32,542 nucleotides of DNA, from contig CAJOGQ010000055.1 in NCBI GenBank assembly GCA_905234125.1, positions 1 to 32,542 on the forward strand. Direction: 5' to 3'. Positions 1 to 8,455 of the stretch are shown in pieces. Numbering within the stretch: position 1 is the stretch's first letter; each line of letters begins with the position of its first letter. The stretch is from an uncultured Bacteroidaceae bacterium. GTDB lineage: Bacteria; Bacteroidota; Bacteroidia; Bacteroidales; Bacteroidaceae. The position numbers were made by a program, and so were the translations under genes. The notes beneath the pieces were generated by a model, which saw only the letters and a program-made list of their open reading frames with translations, had not been told where the DNA came from and ran no database searches.

Positions 1-36
1 GCAAAATCAAAACAAGCAAAATCATCAATGACATGA

Positions 37-44
37 CAAAGGTA
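37..44 (-). promoter_or_regulatory. Putative Bacteroidetes -7 promoter element reading leftwards out of the window
   Basis: Minus strand reads TTTTTGTTG-TACCTTTG-TC, matching TAnnTTTG; the gene it would drive lies outside the window. Confidence 0.45.
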
Positions 45-396
45 CAACAAAAATCTGAAAAAATCAGCGCTTTTGGCGGAATATTTTTCGTTTTGGACAG
101 ATTTGACCGTATTCTTTCCTCTGTAATCGACTCCCACCTGGGACTTCGCAGTAAGCTGATAGGCTATCAAAGCGCGAGATAACACGGGCCGTCTTCTCCG
201 TTTTCTGCTGTGCCAGCCAAGTGGGTCAGAACGGCAAGGCAGTACAAACTCAATATCTATTCAGCAAAACCTTACAACATTATTTGGGAACACGGATAGG
301 CTAACTTTCCTTCGCTGATGCTTTGGTCTAAGCCTCTCGACCTTACGGGGTAAGGGGGAACTAGTTCTTGTCCCATCGGATTACGCGCTTGTATGG

Positions 397-421
397 CAAA
401 AAAAACAGACAGGCATGTCTC
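397..421 (-). terminator. Short hairpin plus T-run on the minus strand
   Basis: Minus strand AGACA-TGCC-TGTCT followed by GTTTTTTTT; the stem is only 5 bp. Confidence 0.35.
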
Positions 422-599
422 AAATGACGGCAAGACTAGACCGTTGAAAAATTATCTGCGGATTTTAGGTATTCCAATTATTCCAATTCCTGTTGTTCCA
501 ATTAAAATATGAAGCACAAAAACCCCTCTTTTCGATACGTTTCTCCATCTTTTGAGCAATTTAGCCACAAAACGAAAAGCCCCTCTTTCGCTCCAGAAT

Positions 600-662
600 G
601 GTGGGTTATTTCCAAATAATGGTAGGTTATCACCCAATAATGCAGGGTTATTGCCCAGTAAA
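600..662. repeat. Three 21-bp tandem repeats, each quasi-palindromic
   Basis: GGTGGGTTATTTCCAAATAAT / GGTAGGTTATCACCCAATAAT / GCAGGGTTATTGCCCAGTAAA in perfect 21-bp register. Confidence 0.8.
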
Positions 663-675
663 GGACGCTTATTCC

Positions 676-1033
676 ATGACAGATGACAGATGACAGTTTT
701 CTCATGAGCATGATAATACAAACCATTCAACTTTTTTCAGGGAAGTACACAGTAAAGTGCCATTGTGCCATAGTGCCGTTTGGTAAATTCTTGTGCGCAC
801 AGAGCACAGAGCACAGTTTTATTAGGGATGGTATTGCAGAGCGAAAATAAGAGACTAAAATTTTTATTATATATAAAATATATATAATAAAGTTTTTTAC
901 CCTACTTTTTTACAGCTCCTCAGAAAACTGTGCTCTGTGCGCACTTGGACAATTTTCTGATTGTGTTGACAATGTTTGCTCCCTACAAAACTGTCATCTG
1001 TCATCTGTCATACACCAAACGGCACTATGGCAC
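676..1033. repeat. Composite inverted-repeat element with heptanucleotide-repeat arms
   Basis: 676-700 is the exact reverse complement of 987-1011 (25 bp); 765-784 of 1014-1033 (20 bp); 793-820 matches 924-944 apart from one extra heptad; central AT stem 863-874/880-891. Confidence 0.85.
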
Positions 1034-1047
1034 TATACAGTATGGAT

Positions 1048-1229
1048 TTTGTTGAGCCGGTGCCCCCAAGCCGTTGAGCCGGTAGCTCGAAGCCGTTGAG
1101 CCGGTAGCTCAAAGGCGTTGAGGCGGTGGCTCGTTCATGGCGGCATGCTGGCTAAAAAACAACGGCGTTGTTTGGGCAAAACATCGGTGTAGGAAGCTCA
1201 AAACAACGGCGTTGTTTCATGAAAAACGA
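1048..1229. repeat. Degenerate 22-bp tandem repeat array (about 8 units, one 6-bp phase slip)
   Basis: GTTGAGCCGGTAGCTCGAAGCC-type units at 1051, 1073, 1095 and 1117; further 22-bp-spaced units at 1142, 1164, 1186 and 1208, with identical AAACAACGGCGTTGTTT at 1157-1173 and 1201-1217. Confidence 0.75.
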
Positions 1230-1341
1230 GGAAGGGGTGAATGGAAAATAAATGAGGAAAGCATAAAATAAATGGGAAAAAGTTGGTGGATTCATTTATT
1301 GTCCGTATCTTTGGCAAAACTAATCCAAATACTTAAAAACC

Positions 1342-2829
1342 ATGCTTACACAAGAAGACAAAGATTTTCTCGCGAAGAAAGGCATTTCGGAAGAAAAGCT
1401 GAATGCGCAATTGGAGTGTTTCAAAACAGGTTTCCCTTGGTTGAAGTTGGCAGGAGCCGCATCGCCAGGTAATGGAATCACCATCCCGTCGGAGGCTGAG
1501 AAGAAGGATTACCTCGCAGCTTGGGACGCTTATCTGGACAGCACGGGTAAGGTGCTGAAGTTTGTGCCCGCATCGGGTGCTGCAAGCCGTATGTTCAAGA
1601 ACCTGTTTGAGTTTCTCGACAACGGTGAGAAGACTGCGTTCATCGAGAAGTTTGAGGCTAACCTCGACAAGTTCGCTTTCATCGACGACCTGAAAGAGGC
1701 CATCGCAAAGAATGGTGGCGACAGCAGCGTGAAGACTGCCATTGCCACGTTGTTGGGTGAAGAGGGACTGTCTTACGGCAAATTGCCAAAGGGTTTGCTG
1801 AAGTTCCACAAATATGAGGACGGCGCACGCACGCCTGTGGAGGAGCATCTGGTGGAAGGTGCACTCTATGCTGGAGGTAAGGACGGTCAGGTGAGTGTAC
1901 ACTTCACGGTGAGTCCTGAGCATCGCCCATTGTTCGAGGCTTTGGTTGCCAAGGTAGCTCCGAAGTACGAAGAGAAGTTTGGTGTGAAATACTCCATCAG
2001 TTTCTCGGAGCAGAAGGCAAGCACAGACACCGTTGCAGCCAACCCCGACAACACTCCGTTCAGAGGAAAGGATGGCAAAATCCTCTTCCGTCCAGGTGGT
2101 CATGGTGCCCTCATCGAGAACCTGAACGACCTCGATGCCGACATCATCTTCATCAAGAACATCGACAATGTGGTGCCTGACCGCTTGAAGGCTGAGACCG
2201 TTGAGTACAAGAAACTCATCGCTGGCGTGTTGGTGACGAAGCAGAAGAAGGCATTTGAGTATCTCGAACTGCTCGACAGCGGCAAGTACACCCATGCACA
2301 ACTGGAGGAAATCATCCGATTCCTGCGCGATGAACTCTCCTGCCGCAATCCTGAACTGAAGGATTTGGAGGACGCTGAACTGGCCATCTATCTGAAGAAG
2401 AAGCTGAACCGCCCCATGCGCGTGTGCGGTATGGTGAAGAATGTGGGTGAACCAGGTGGTGGTCCCTTCTTGGCTTACAATCAGGACGGAACGATCAGTC
2501 TGCAAATCCTTGAGAGCAGTCAGATTGACACCAAGAATGCAGAGTATCTGCAGATGTTCCAGAACGGCACCCATTTCAACCCCGTTGACCTCGTGTGCGC
2601 CGTGAAGGACTATAAAGGCAAGAAGTTCGACCTCACGAAGTATGTGGATCACCAGACTGGCTTCATCTCGAACAAGAGCAAGGACGGAAAGGAACTCAAG
2701 GCGCTCGAATTGCCAGGTCTCTGGAATGGTGCCATGAGCGACTGGAACACCATCTTCGTGGAAGTACCGCTCGGCACGTTCAATCCTGTGAAGACGGTGA
2801 ACGACCTGCTGAGAGAACAACACCAATAA
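1342..2829 (+). CDS. DUF4301 family protein
   Basis: 495-aa ORF; MLTQEDKDFLAKKGISEEKLNAQLECFKTGFPWLKLAGAASPGNGI resembles the DUF4301 N-terminus. Confidence 0.85.
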   Translation: MLTQEDKDFLAKKGISEEKLNAQLECFKTGFPWLKLAGAASPGNGITIPSEAEKKDYLAAWDAYLDSTGKVLKFVPASGAASRMFKNLFEFLDNGEKTAFIEKFEANLDKFAFIDDLKEAIAKNGGDSSVKTAIATLLGEEGLSYGKLPKGLLKFHKYEDGARTPVEEHLVEGALYAGGKDGQVSVHFTVSPEHRPLFEALVAKVAPKYEEKFGVKYSISFSEQKASTDTVAANPDNTPFRGKDGKILFRPGGHGALIENLNDLDADIIFIKNIDNVVPDRLKAETVEYKKLIAGVLVTKQKKAFEYLELLDSGKYTHAQLEEIIRFLRDELSCRNPELKDLEDAELAIYLKKKLNRPMRVCGMVKNVGEPGGGPFLAYNQDGTISLQILESSQIDTKNAEYLQMFQNGTHFNPVDLVCAVKDYKGKKFDLTKYVDHQTGFISNKSKDGKELKALELPGLWNGAMSDWNTIFVEVPLGTFNPVKTVNDLLREQHQ

Positions 2830-2833
2830 ATGT

Positions 2834-3466
2834 ATGCAAATCATTCAGAAGTATTTTCCATATTTGACGGAGCTTCAGGTTGAGCAATTCGCTCAGCTTG
2901 AGGCTCTTTATAACGACTGGAACGCGAAGATTAACGTGATTTCCAGAAAGGACATCCAGAACCTCTACGAGCACCATGTGTTGCACTCCTTAGGCATCGC
3001 GAAGGTGGTGAACTTCAAGGATGGCACCACGGTGATGGATCTCGGAACAGGTGGTGGATTTCCTGGCATTCCATTAGCCATTCTCTTCCCAAACACGCAG
3101 TTCCACTTGGTTGACAGCATCGGGAAGAAGGTGAAAGTGGCAAATGAGGTAGCAACAGCTATCGGACTGAAAAACGTGAAGTTAAGCCACGCAAGAGCTG
3201 AGGAAATCAAAGAGCAGTATGACTTTGTGGTGACTCGTGCCGTGATGCCGATGGTGGAGCTGATGAAGGTGGCTCGGAAGAACATCAAGAGGGAACAGCA
3301 CAACGCGGTACCCAACGGCATCATCGCCCTGAAAGGTGGAGAACTGGCTGGCGAAATTGCTTCGATGAAGAACATCTGCACCGTGTGGGAATTGAGCGAT
3401 TTCTTCGAGGAAGAATACTTTAAGACCAAGAAAGTGGTGCACGTCACCATCGTCAACAAGAAATGA
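2834..3466 (+). CDS. rsmG: 16S rRNA (guanine(527)-N(7))-methyltransferase RsmG
   Basis: VMDLGTGGGFPGIPLAILFPNTQFHLVDSIGKKVKVANEV is the GidB/RsmG SAM-binding signature. Confidence 0.93.
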   Translation: MQIIQKYFPYLTELQVEQFAQLEALYNDWNAKINVISRKDIQNLYEHHVLHSLGIAKVVNFKDGTTVMDLGTGGGFPGIPLAILFPNTQFHLVDSIGKKVKVANEVATAIGLKNVKLSHARAEEIKEQYDFVVTRAVMPMVELMKVARKNIKREQHNAVPNGIIALKGGELAGEIASMKNICTVWELSDFFEEEYFKTKKVVHVTIVNKK

Positions 3467-4113
3467 ACATGAACATCAAAACATTTGAAGTCAACCCGCT
3501 CTGTGTGAACTGCTATGTGTTGAGTGATGAAACCAAGGAGGCTGTCATCATCGACTGTGGATGTTCCGACGAATACGAGTGGACAGACATCAGGAAATAT
3601 ATCGCTACGGAAGGATTGCAGGTGAAGCATCTGCTCAACACCCACCTGCATTTCGACCATGTGTGGGGCAACGCATTTGCCTATAGAGAACTGGGCTTGC
3701 GTCCTGAAGCCAACTACGAAGACCTGCACATCTACGAGAACATGGACGAACAAATCCGTTCGGTTGTGGGTGTAGGTCTTCCCCACCCTCCCATTCCTCC
3801 CCTCGGCACATCCCTCTTAGATGGAAGTGAGGTAAGCTTCGGCAACACAACACTAAAAGTCATCGCCACTCCTGGACACTCGCGTGGCTGCATCTGCTTC
3901 TACTCCCAAGCGGATGGTGTGCTCTTCTCAGGCGACACCCTCTTCTGTGGCAGTTGTGGACGCACCGATTTGGAAGGTGGAAACTATCAGGACATCATGC
4001 AAAGTCTCAAAAAACTGGCAAAACTACCTAACGAAACCAAGGTGTATTGCGGACACGGGCCATCCACCACAATTGGAAGGGAGAAGACCTATAACCTCTA
4101 CATGAGAGGCTAA
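3463..4113 (+). CDS. MBL-fold metallo-hydrolase (glyoxalase II-like)
   Basis: THLHFDHVWG (HxHxDH), TPGHSRGC, FSGDTLF and CGHGPSTTIGREK motifs. Confidence 0.9.
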   Translation: MNMNIKTFEVNPLCVNCYVLSDETKEAVIIDCGCSDEYEWTDIRKYIATEGLQVKHLLNTHLHFDHVWGNAFAYRELGLRPEANYEDLHIYENMDEQIRSVVGVGLPHPPIPPLGTSLLDGSEVSFGNTTLKVIATPGHSRGCICFYSQADGVLFSGDTLFCGSCGRTDLEGGNYQDIMQSLKKLAKLPNETKVYCGHGPSTTIGREKTYNLYMRG

Positions 4114-4160
4114 CAATTCCCTTCTTACACTCCCTCTTTGCAAAAAACTGACAGAAAGTC

Positions 4161-4192
4161 ATTGCCCATTGCGAAAAAAGCAGTAACTTTGT
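4161..4192 (+). promoter_or_regulatory. Putative Bacteroidetes promoter (-33 TTG / -7 TAACTTTG)
   Basis: ATTGCCC then about 19 nt then TAACTTTG, upstream of the ATG at 4213. Confidence 0.6.
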
Positions 4193-4212
4193 CACGATTT
4201 TCAGAAAGCAAT

Positions 4213-5520
4213 ATGAACGACAAGATTATACAACAGGTAAAACAGCGGTATGGCATCGTGGGGAACTATGAGGGACTGAACCGCAGTATCGACGTGGCCA
4301 TTCAGGTAGCGCCGACTGAATTGTCTGTGCTGATTTATGGTGAAAGCGGTGTGGGCAAGGAGGTTTTGCCAAAGGTGATTCATGATAACTCTGCACGAAA
4401 GCACAACAAATATTTCGCCATCAACTGTGGTTCCCTGCCTGAAGGCACCATCGATTCAGAACTTTTCGGTCACAAGAAAGGTGCATTCACAGGTGCGCTG
4501 GATGACCGTGAGGGTTATTTTGGTGTGGCAAACAAAGGTACGCTGTTTTTGGACGAAGTGGGTGAACTGCCTTTAGCCACCCAAGCAAGATTGCTGCGTG
4601 TGCTGGAGACTGGTGAATACATCCGCGTGGGCGAAAGCGAAGTGAGGAAGACTGATGTGAGAATCGTGGCAGCCACCAACGTGAACATGCAGAAAGCCAT
4701 CCGCGAAGGGAAATTCAGAGAGGATTTGTATTACAGACTGAACACCATCCCCATCAACATGCCCCCTCTCCGCGAACGAGGCAAGGACATTGAATTGCTG
4801 TTCAGGAAGTTTGCCTATGACATATCGGAGAAATACCGCATAGAACCCGTTCGGCTGACAGATGACGCGCGCGAACTATTATTAAGATATAAGTGGCCAG
4901 GCAACATCAGACAGTTGCGCAATCTGGTGGAGCAAATCAGCATCATCAGCAAAGAACGGGAAATCACATCCGAAATGCTGAGAGGCTATGGGGTGACTGA
5001 CGATTCGCAGGGTGAGACTGGATTGGTGTTGCACGGAGCCAACCGCATGGAACACACGGCTGAGGTGCATAGTTATGAAAAGGAACGTGATTTGTTGTTC
5101 CAACTGCTCTCCAGCATCGGCAAAGAGGTGAAGGATCTGAAGGAGCTGGTACACAGCAACATGGAACACATACAGAATGTTCCCGCAGAGGGCTATCGGA
5201 TGTTTGAGGAAGAAAAACCCAACATCGGCACACCTGTACAGTATGGCCGTCAGACGCCTGTGCAACCGTCCAAGCCTTATTTCGTGAATGAGCAACGCTA
5301 CCAACCACAAGGGAACGTGTCCTACCCTGACCACCATATTCAGGATGTTGACGTAGAGGCGATAGAGGAGACACCCATGTCGAACAAGGAGCTGATGAAG
5401 AAGAACATCATCGACTCGCTGAAACGCAACAATGGCAACCGCAAGAAGACAGCCAAGGAACTGGATATCTCAGAACGAACGCTGTACAGGAAAATCAAGG
5501 ACTACGGATTAGATATTTAA
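4213..5520 (+). CDS. Sigma54-dependent transcriptional activator (AAA+ plus Fis-type HTH, no receiver domain)
   Basis: GESGVGKE Walker A, GAFTGA motif, LFLDEVGELP Walker B, C-terminal NGNRKKTAKELDISERTLYRKIKDYGL. ATG at 4213 preferred over the track's TTG at 4138, which precedes the promoter motif. Confidence 0.9.
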   Translation: MNDKIIQQVKQRYGIVGNYEGLNRSIDVAIQVAPTELSVLIYGESGVGKEVLPKVIHDNSARKHNKYFAINCGSLPEGTIDSELFGHKKGAFTGALDDREGYFGVANKGTLFLDEVGELPLATQARLLRVLETGEYIRVGESEVRKTDVRIVAATNVNMQKAIREGKFREDLYYRLNTIPINMPPLRERGKDIELLFRKFAYDISEKYRIEPVRLTDDARELLLRYKWPGNIRQLRNLVEQISIISKEREITSEMLRGYGVTDDSQGETGLVLHGANRMEHTAEVHSYEKERDLLFQLLSSIGKEVKDLKELVHSNMEHIQNVPAEGYRMFEEEKPNIGTPVQYGRQTPVQPSKPYFVNEQRYQPQGNVSYPDHHIQDVDVEAIEETPMSNKELMKKNIIDSLKRNNGNRKKTAKELDISERTLYRKIKDYGLDI

Positions 5521-5521
5521 G

Positions 5522-6028
5522 ATGAAGAGATACGCAATCATACTGAGCCTGTTGGTGGGTGTGTTGTCCGCTTGCACCATCAGCTACAAGTTCACGGGCA
5601 CGAGCATCGACTACACGAAGACCAAGTCAATCAGCCTCGACAAGTTCCCCATCCGCGCCAACTATGTGTGGAGCCCGATGGAGTCGATGTTCTACAACTC
5701 GCTGAGTGACGCTTTTGCACGAAAGACAAAACTGAAGGTGCTGAAGCGTGGTGGTGACTTGCAACTGGCAGGTGAAATTGTGGAATACAGCCAAACGAAC
5801 AAGAGCGTCAGTTCGGACGGCTATTCAGCACAAGTGCAGCTGAAAATCACGGTGAACGTCAGGTTTGTGAACAACGTGAAGCATGAAGAGGATTTCGAGC
5901 AACGATTCAGCGCCACAGCAGATTATGACTCATCACAGCAATTGGCCACCGTACAGGAGAAACTGGTGCAGGAAATGATTGACAACATCGTTGACCAAAT
6001 ATTTAACGCAACCGTAGCAAACTGGTAA
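5522..6028 (+). CDS. lptE: LptE-family LPS assembly lipoprotein
   Basis: Lipoprotein signal MKRYAIILSLLVGVLSAC; CTISYKFTGTSIDYTKTKSISLDKFPIRA pattern of Bacteroidetes LptE-like proteins. Confidence 0.8.
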   Translation: MKRYAIILSLLVGVLSACTISYKFTGTSIDYTKTKSISLDKFPIRANYVWSPMESMFYNSLSDAFARKTKLKVLKRGGDLQLAGEIVEYSQTNKSVSSDGYSAQVQLKITVNVRFVNNVKHEEDFEQRFSATADYDSSQQLATVQEKLVQEMIDNIVDQIFNATVANW

Positions 6029-6059
6029 TCAATAAGAAAACTACCTTTACATGTAGTAT

Positions 6060-6794
6060 ATGATAAACATAAAAGAACTAATAGAAGATACATCCAAACT
6101 CAATGCGGACACGCTTCCCGAGTTGAAAGGACTCTTAGAGAGACACCCCTTTTTCCAAGTGGTTCGTTTGCTTTATATTGCTAATCTCTACAAGCTTCAC
6201 TCGCCAGACTTTGGAGCTGAACTAAGAAAGGCAAGCGTGTTTGTTCCTGACCGAACCGCTCTGTTCACGCTGACTGAGGGCATCAACTATCAATTCCCCA
6301 ACGAAGTGTCGAATGCGGACATCGAAACGGAATATGACAGCAACAGAACCATGTCGCTCATCAATGGGTTCTTGGCTGACAGAATTGAGACAGATGACAA
6401 CGATGCGGAAGAAAAGTATGTGCCCTCTGTGGCTGACCTCACTACCGACTATGCATCATTCCTCATGCAACAAGATCAGCAAGACGACAAAAAGACCAAA
6501 GACTCCCCCAAACTGAAAGGCGAAGAACTGATAGATTCCTTCATCGAAGAGACAAAAGGCAAACAACGTTTTGAGATGCCCAACATCGACGATGAAGAGT
6601 TCGCCTCACCTGAGTTTTCGGAAGAAGATGAAGAGATTTATACCGAAAGTATGGTCAATATTTACATCAAACAGGGCCGATATCAGCAAGCTTTAGAAAT
6701 ATTACGCAAAATTTCTTTGAATAATCCAAAAAAAAGTCCTAACTTTGCAGCGCAAATCAATCTGCTCGAAATCATACTGAACGGTCAGAAGTAA
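6060..6794 (+). CDS. Conserved hypothetical protein, TPR-like C-terminus
   Basis: 244-aa ORF between lptE and secG; C-terminal YIKQGRYQQALEILRKISLNNPKKSPNFAAQI is TPR-like. Confidence 0.75.
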   Translation: MINIKELIEDTSKLNADTLPELKGLLERHPFFQVVRLLYIANLYKLHSPDFGAELRKASVFVPDRTALFTLTEGINYQFPNEVSNADIETEYDSNRTMSLINGFLADRIETDDNDAEEKYVPSVADLTTDYASFLMQQDQQDDKKTKDSPKLKGEELIDSFIEETKGKQRFEMPNIDDEEFASPEFSEEDEEIYTESMVNIYIKQGRYQQALEILRKISLNNPKKSPNFAAQINLLEIILNGQK

Positions 6795-6855
6795 GATTCG
6801 GGCATGTTGACATGTGTTGAAACGACAGAATAACATTAACAAAAACTAAATAAAA

Positions 6856-7185
6856 ATGTACTCATTAATCATTGTACTCATTCTGATCGCATCAGTACTG
6901 ATGTGCGGAATCGTTCTTATTCAAGAATCAAAGGGCGGTGGTCTTGCATCCAGCTTCGCTTCTTCAAACCAAATCATGGGTGTACGTAAAACAACTGACT
7001 TTCTGGAGAAAGCAACATGGGGCTTAGCTATCGCTATGGTGGTGCTCAGCGTCGTTTCTGCTGCATTCGTGACAAAAGCAACGGTGGAAGAAACACCTAT
7101 CAACATCAGCGCACCTGCTCAGTCAACTGACGCAGGCAATGTTCCTTCATTCCCTGCTGCAGGTACACAGACTCCAGCTGAATAA
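6856..7185 (+). CDS. secG: Preprotein translocase subunit SecG
   Basis: Two hydrophobic segments plus LIQESKGGGLASSFASSNQIMGVRKTTDFLEKATW. Confidence 0.93.
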   Translation: MYSLIIVLILIASVLMCGIVLIQESKGGGLASSFASSNQIMGVRKTTDFLEKATWGLAIAMVVLSVVSAAFVTKATVEETPINISAPAQSTDAGNVPSFPAAGTQTPAE

Positions 7186-7207
7186 AGAACACAAAAAACT
7201 CAAAAAG

Positions 7208-7243
7208 AAAAGAGCTACATGTTTTTTCATGTGGCTCTTTTTG
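7208..7243 (+). terminator. Intrinsic terminator after secG
   Basis: AGAGCTACATG-TTTTTT-CATGTGGCTCT followed by TTT. Confidence 0.8.
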
Positions 7244-7328
7244 TCAAAATCTTGTTCACATTGAGAAGATTTGATACATTTTTGCAAAAAAATTGTATTT
7301 ATTTTGCTGATATTTGAAAAAAAGACAA

Positions 7329-7336
7329 TATCTTTG
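7329..7336 (+). promoter_or_regulatory. -7 element TATCTTTG upstream of the HU-CCDC81/SPOR gene
   Basis: TAnnTTTG match just before the ATG at 7341. Confidence 0.5.
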
Positions 7337-7340
7337 TAAC

Positions 7341-8441
7341 ATGATTACTTTGGCAAAACACATAGAATTGCTGTTGCTGGATCACGATTGTGTGATTGTA
7401 CCAGGATTGGGAGGCTTCATCGCCAACCATGCTGACGCAATGTATGGAGGGGAACAAAAGGATTGTTTCCAGCCCCCCTATCGCACCATCGGATTCAACC
7501 AACAACTTCAGATGAATGATGGTCTGCTTGTGCAGTCCTACATGATGGCATACGACACATCCTATCCATTCGCCAACCTCCAAATGGAAAAAGATTTGGA
7601 AAAGATGTTGCATGAACTGGAAATGGATGGTGAGTACACGCTCGAAAACATTGGAACGCTGAAAAAAGGCATCAACCAGAACATCACATTCGTGGCTCCA
7701 GAGACAGGCATACTGTCTCCGGCTCTCTATGGTCTTCACGCATACGACATCCAATCGCTGAGCAGTGTCGTCAAAGAAAAAGAGATAGAGAAGAAACTGC
7801 GGGAGGCAACTGCTACCATGCACATTGTCAGTCATGAAGACAGAGAAGAAAAGAATGAGCCGAAGAAGCGGAAGGATGTGGTTATACACCTGAACCGCCG
7901 TTGGATAGACTTCGGCATCTCCGTTGCTGCAGCAGCCGTTCTCCTCTTCTGTTTCTCCTACCCAACCATGAAGAATGTGGGTACCGAAACTGACACAGTC
8001 GTGGCTACGTTCACACCCATGCAGAATGTTCCTCTCAAAGCCAAAGAAGTGGCAAAAACCTCCAAACCTGCGACAAAAATGACTGGAGAGAAAGAAGAAA
8101 AGGTACAACAAGTGGAGCAGAAGGAACAAGAGGTGAAAGAAATGGTGGAAGTGAAGGAAGAGAAGCAAGAGAAAGAAAAGAAGCAAGAGACGGTGAAATC
8201 CGCAGCAACAGAAGCACATTTCTCCATCGTGTTGGCAAGTTACGTCAGCCAAGCAAATGCCGAGACCTTCATCAAGCAACTGGCAAAAGCAGGCTACAAT
8301 GAAGGGAAATACATCAAGAACGGGAAAGTAAGCCGTATTCTTTACTCTGAATATGCAACGGAAGCTGATGCCCAAAAAGCATTGCAGACATTCCGCAAAG
8401 AGAATGCTGACTTTGCCGAGGCATGGATTTTGGAGTTATAA
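7341..8441 (+). CDS. HU-CCDC81-like and SPOR domain-containing protein
   Basis: N-terminal MITLAKHIELLLLDHDCVIVPGLGGFIANHADA; central TM segment; E/K-rich linker; C-terminal SPOR FSIVLASYVSQANAETFIKQLAKAGYNEGK. ATG 7341 preferred, since 7314 precedes the promoter motif. Confidence 0.87.
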   Translation: MITLAKHIELLLLDHDCVIVPGLGGFIANHADAMYGGEQKDCFQPPYRTIGFNQQLQMNDGLLVQSYMMAYDTSYPFANLQMEKDLEKMLHELEMDGEYTLENIGTLKKGINQNITFVAPETGILSPALYGLHAYDIQSLSSVVKEKEIEKKLREATATMHIVSHEDREEKNEPKKRKDVVIHLNRRWIDFGISVAAAAVLLFCFSYPTMKNVGTETDTVVATFTPMQNVPLKAKEVAKTSKPATKMTGEKEEKVQQVEQKEQEVKEMVEVKEEKQEKEKKQETVKSAATEAHFSIVLASYVSQANAETFIKQLAKAGYNEGKYIKNGKVSRILYSEYATEADAQKALQTFRKENADFAEAWILEL

Positions 8442-8455
8442 ACAAGGAGGAAAAG

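Noticed and set aside
452-730. 92-aa minus-strand ORF
   Set aside because: Overlaps tandem and inverted repeats and its heptapeptide repeats follow from the 21-bp DNA repeat; no independent coding evidence.
1029-1045. Sigma54-type promoter (TGGCAC) in the repeat region
   Set aside because: The TTGC/-12 half is absent at the required spacing and TGGCAC belongs to the period-8 repeat.
1048-1229. CRISPR array
   Set aside because: Unit period is only 22 bp with no unique spacers, repeats are degenerate, and no cas genes are present.
1333-2844. 503-aa minus-strand ORF fully antisense to the DUF4301 gene
   Set aside because: Mirror ORF from codon bias; low-complexity His/Leu/Val-rich translation with no domain signature, while the plus-strand protein is a recognisable family.
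4138-4212. TTG start extending the sigma54 activator by 25 aa
   Set aside because: A promoter-like TAACTTTG lies within the extension and the conserved protein begins at ATG 4213.
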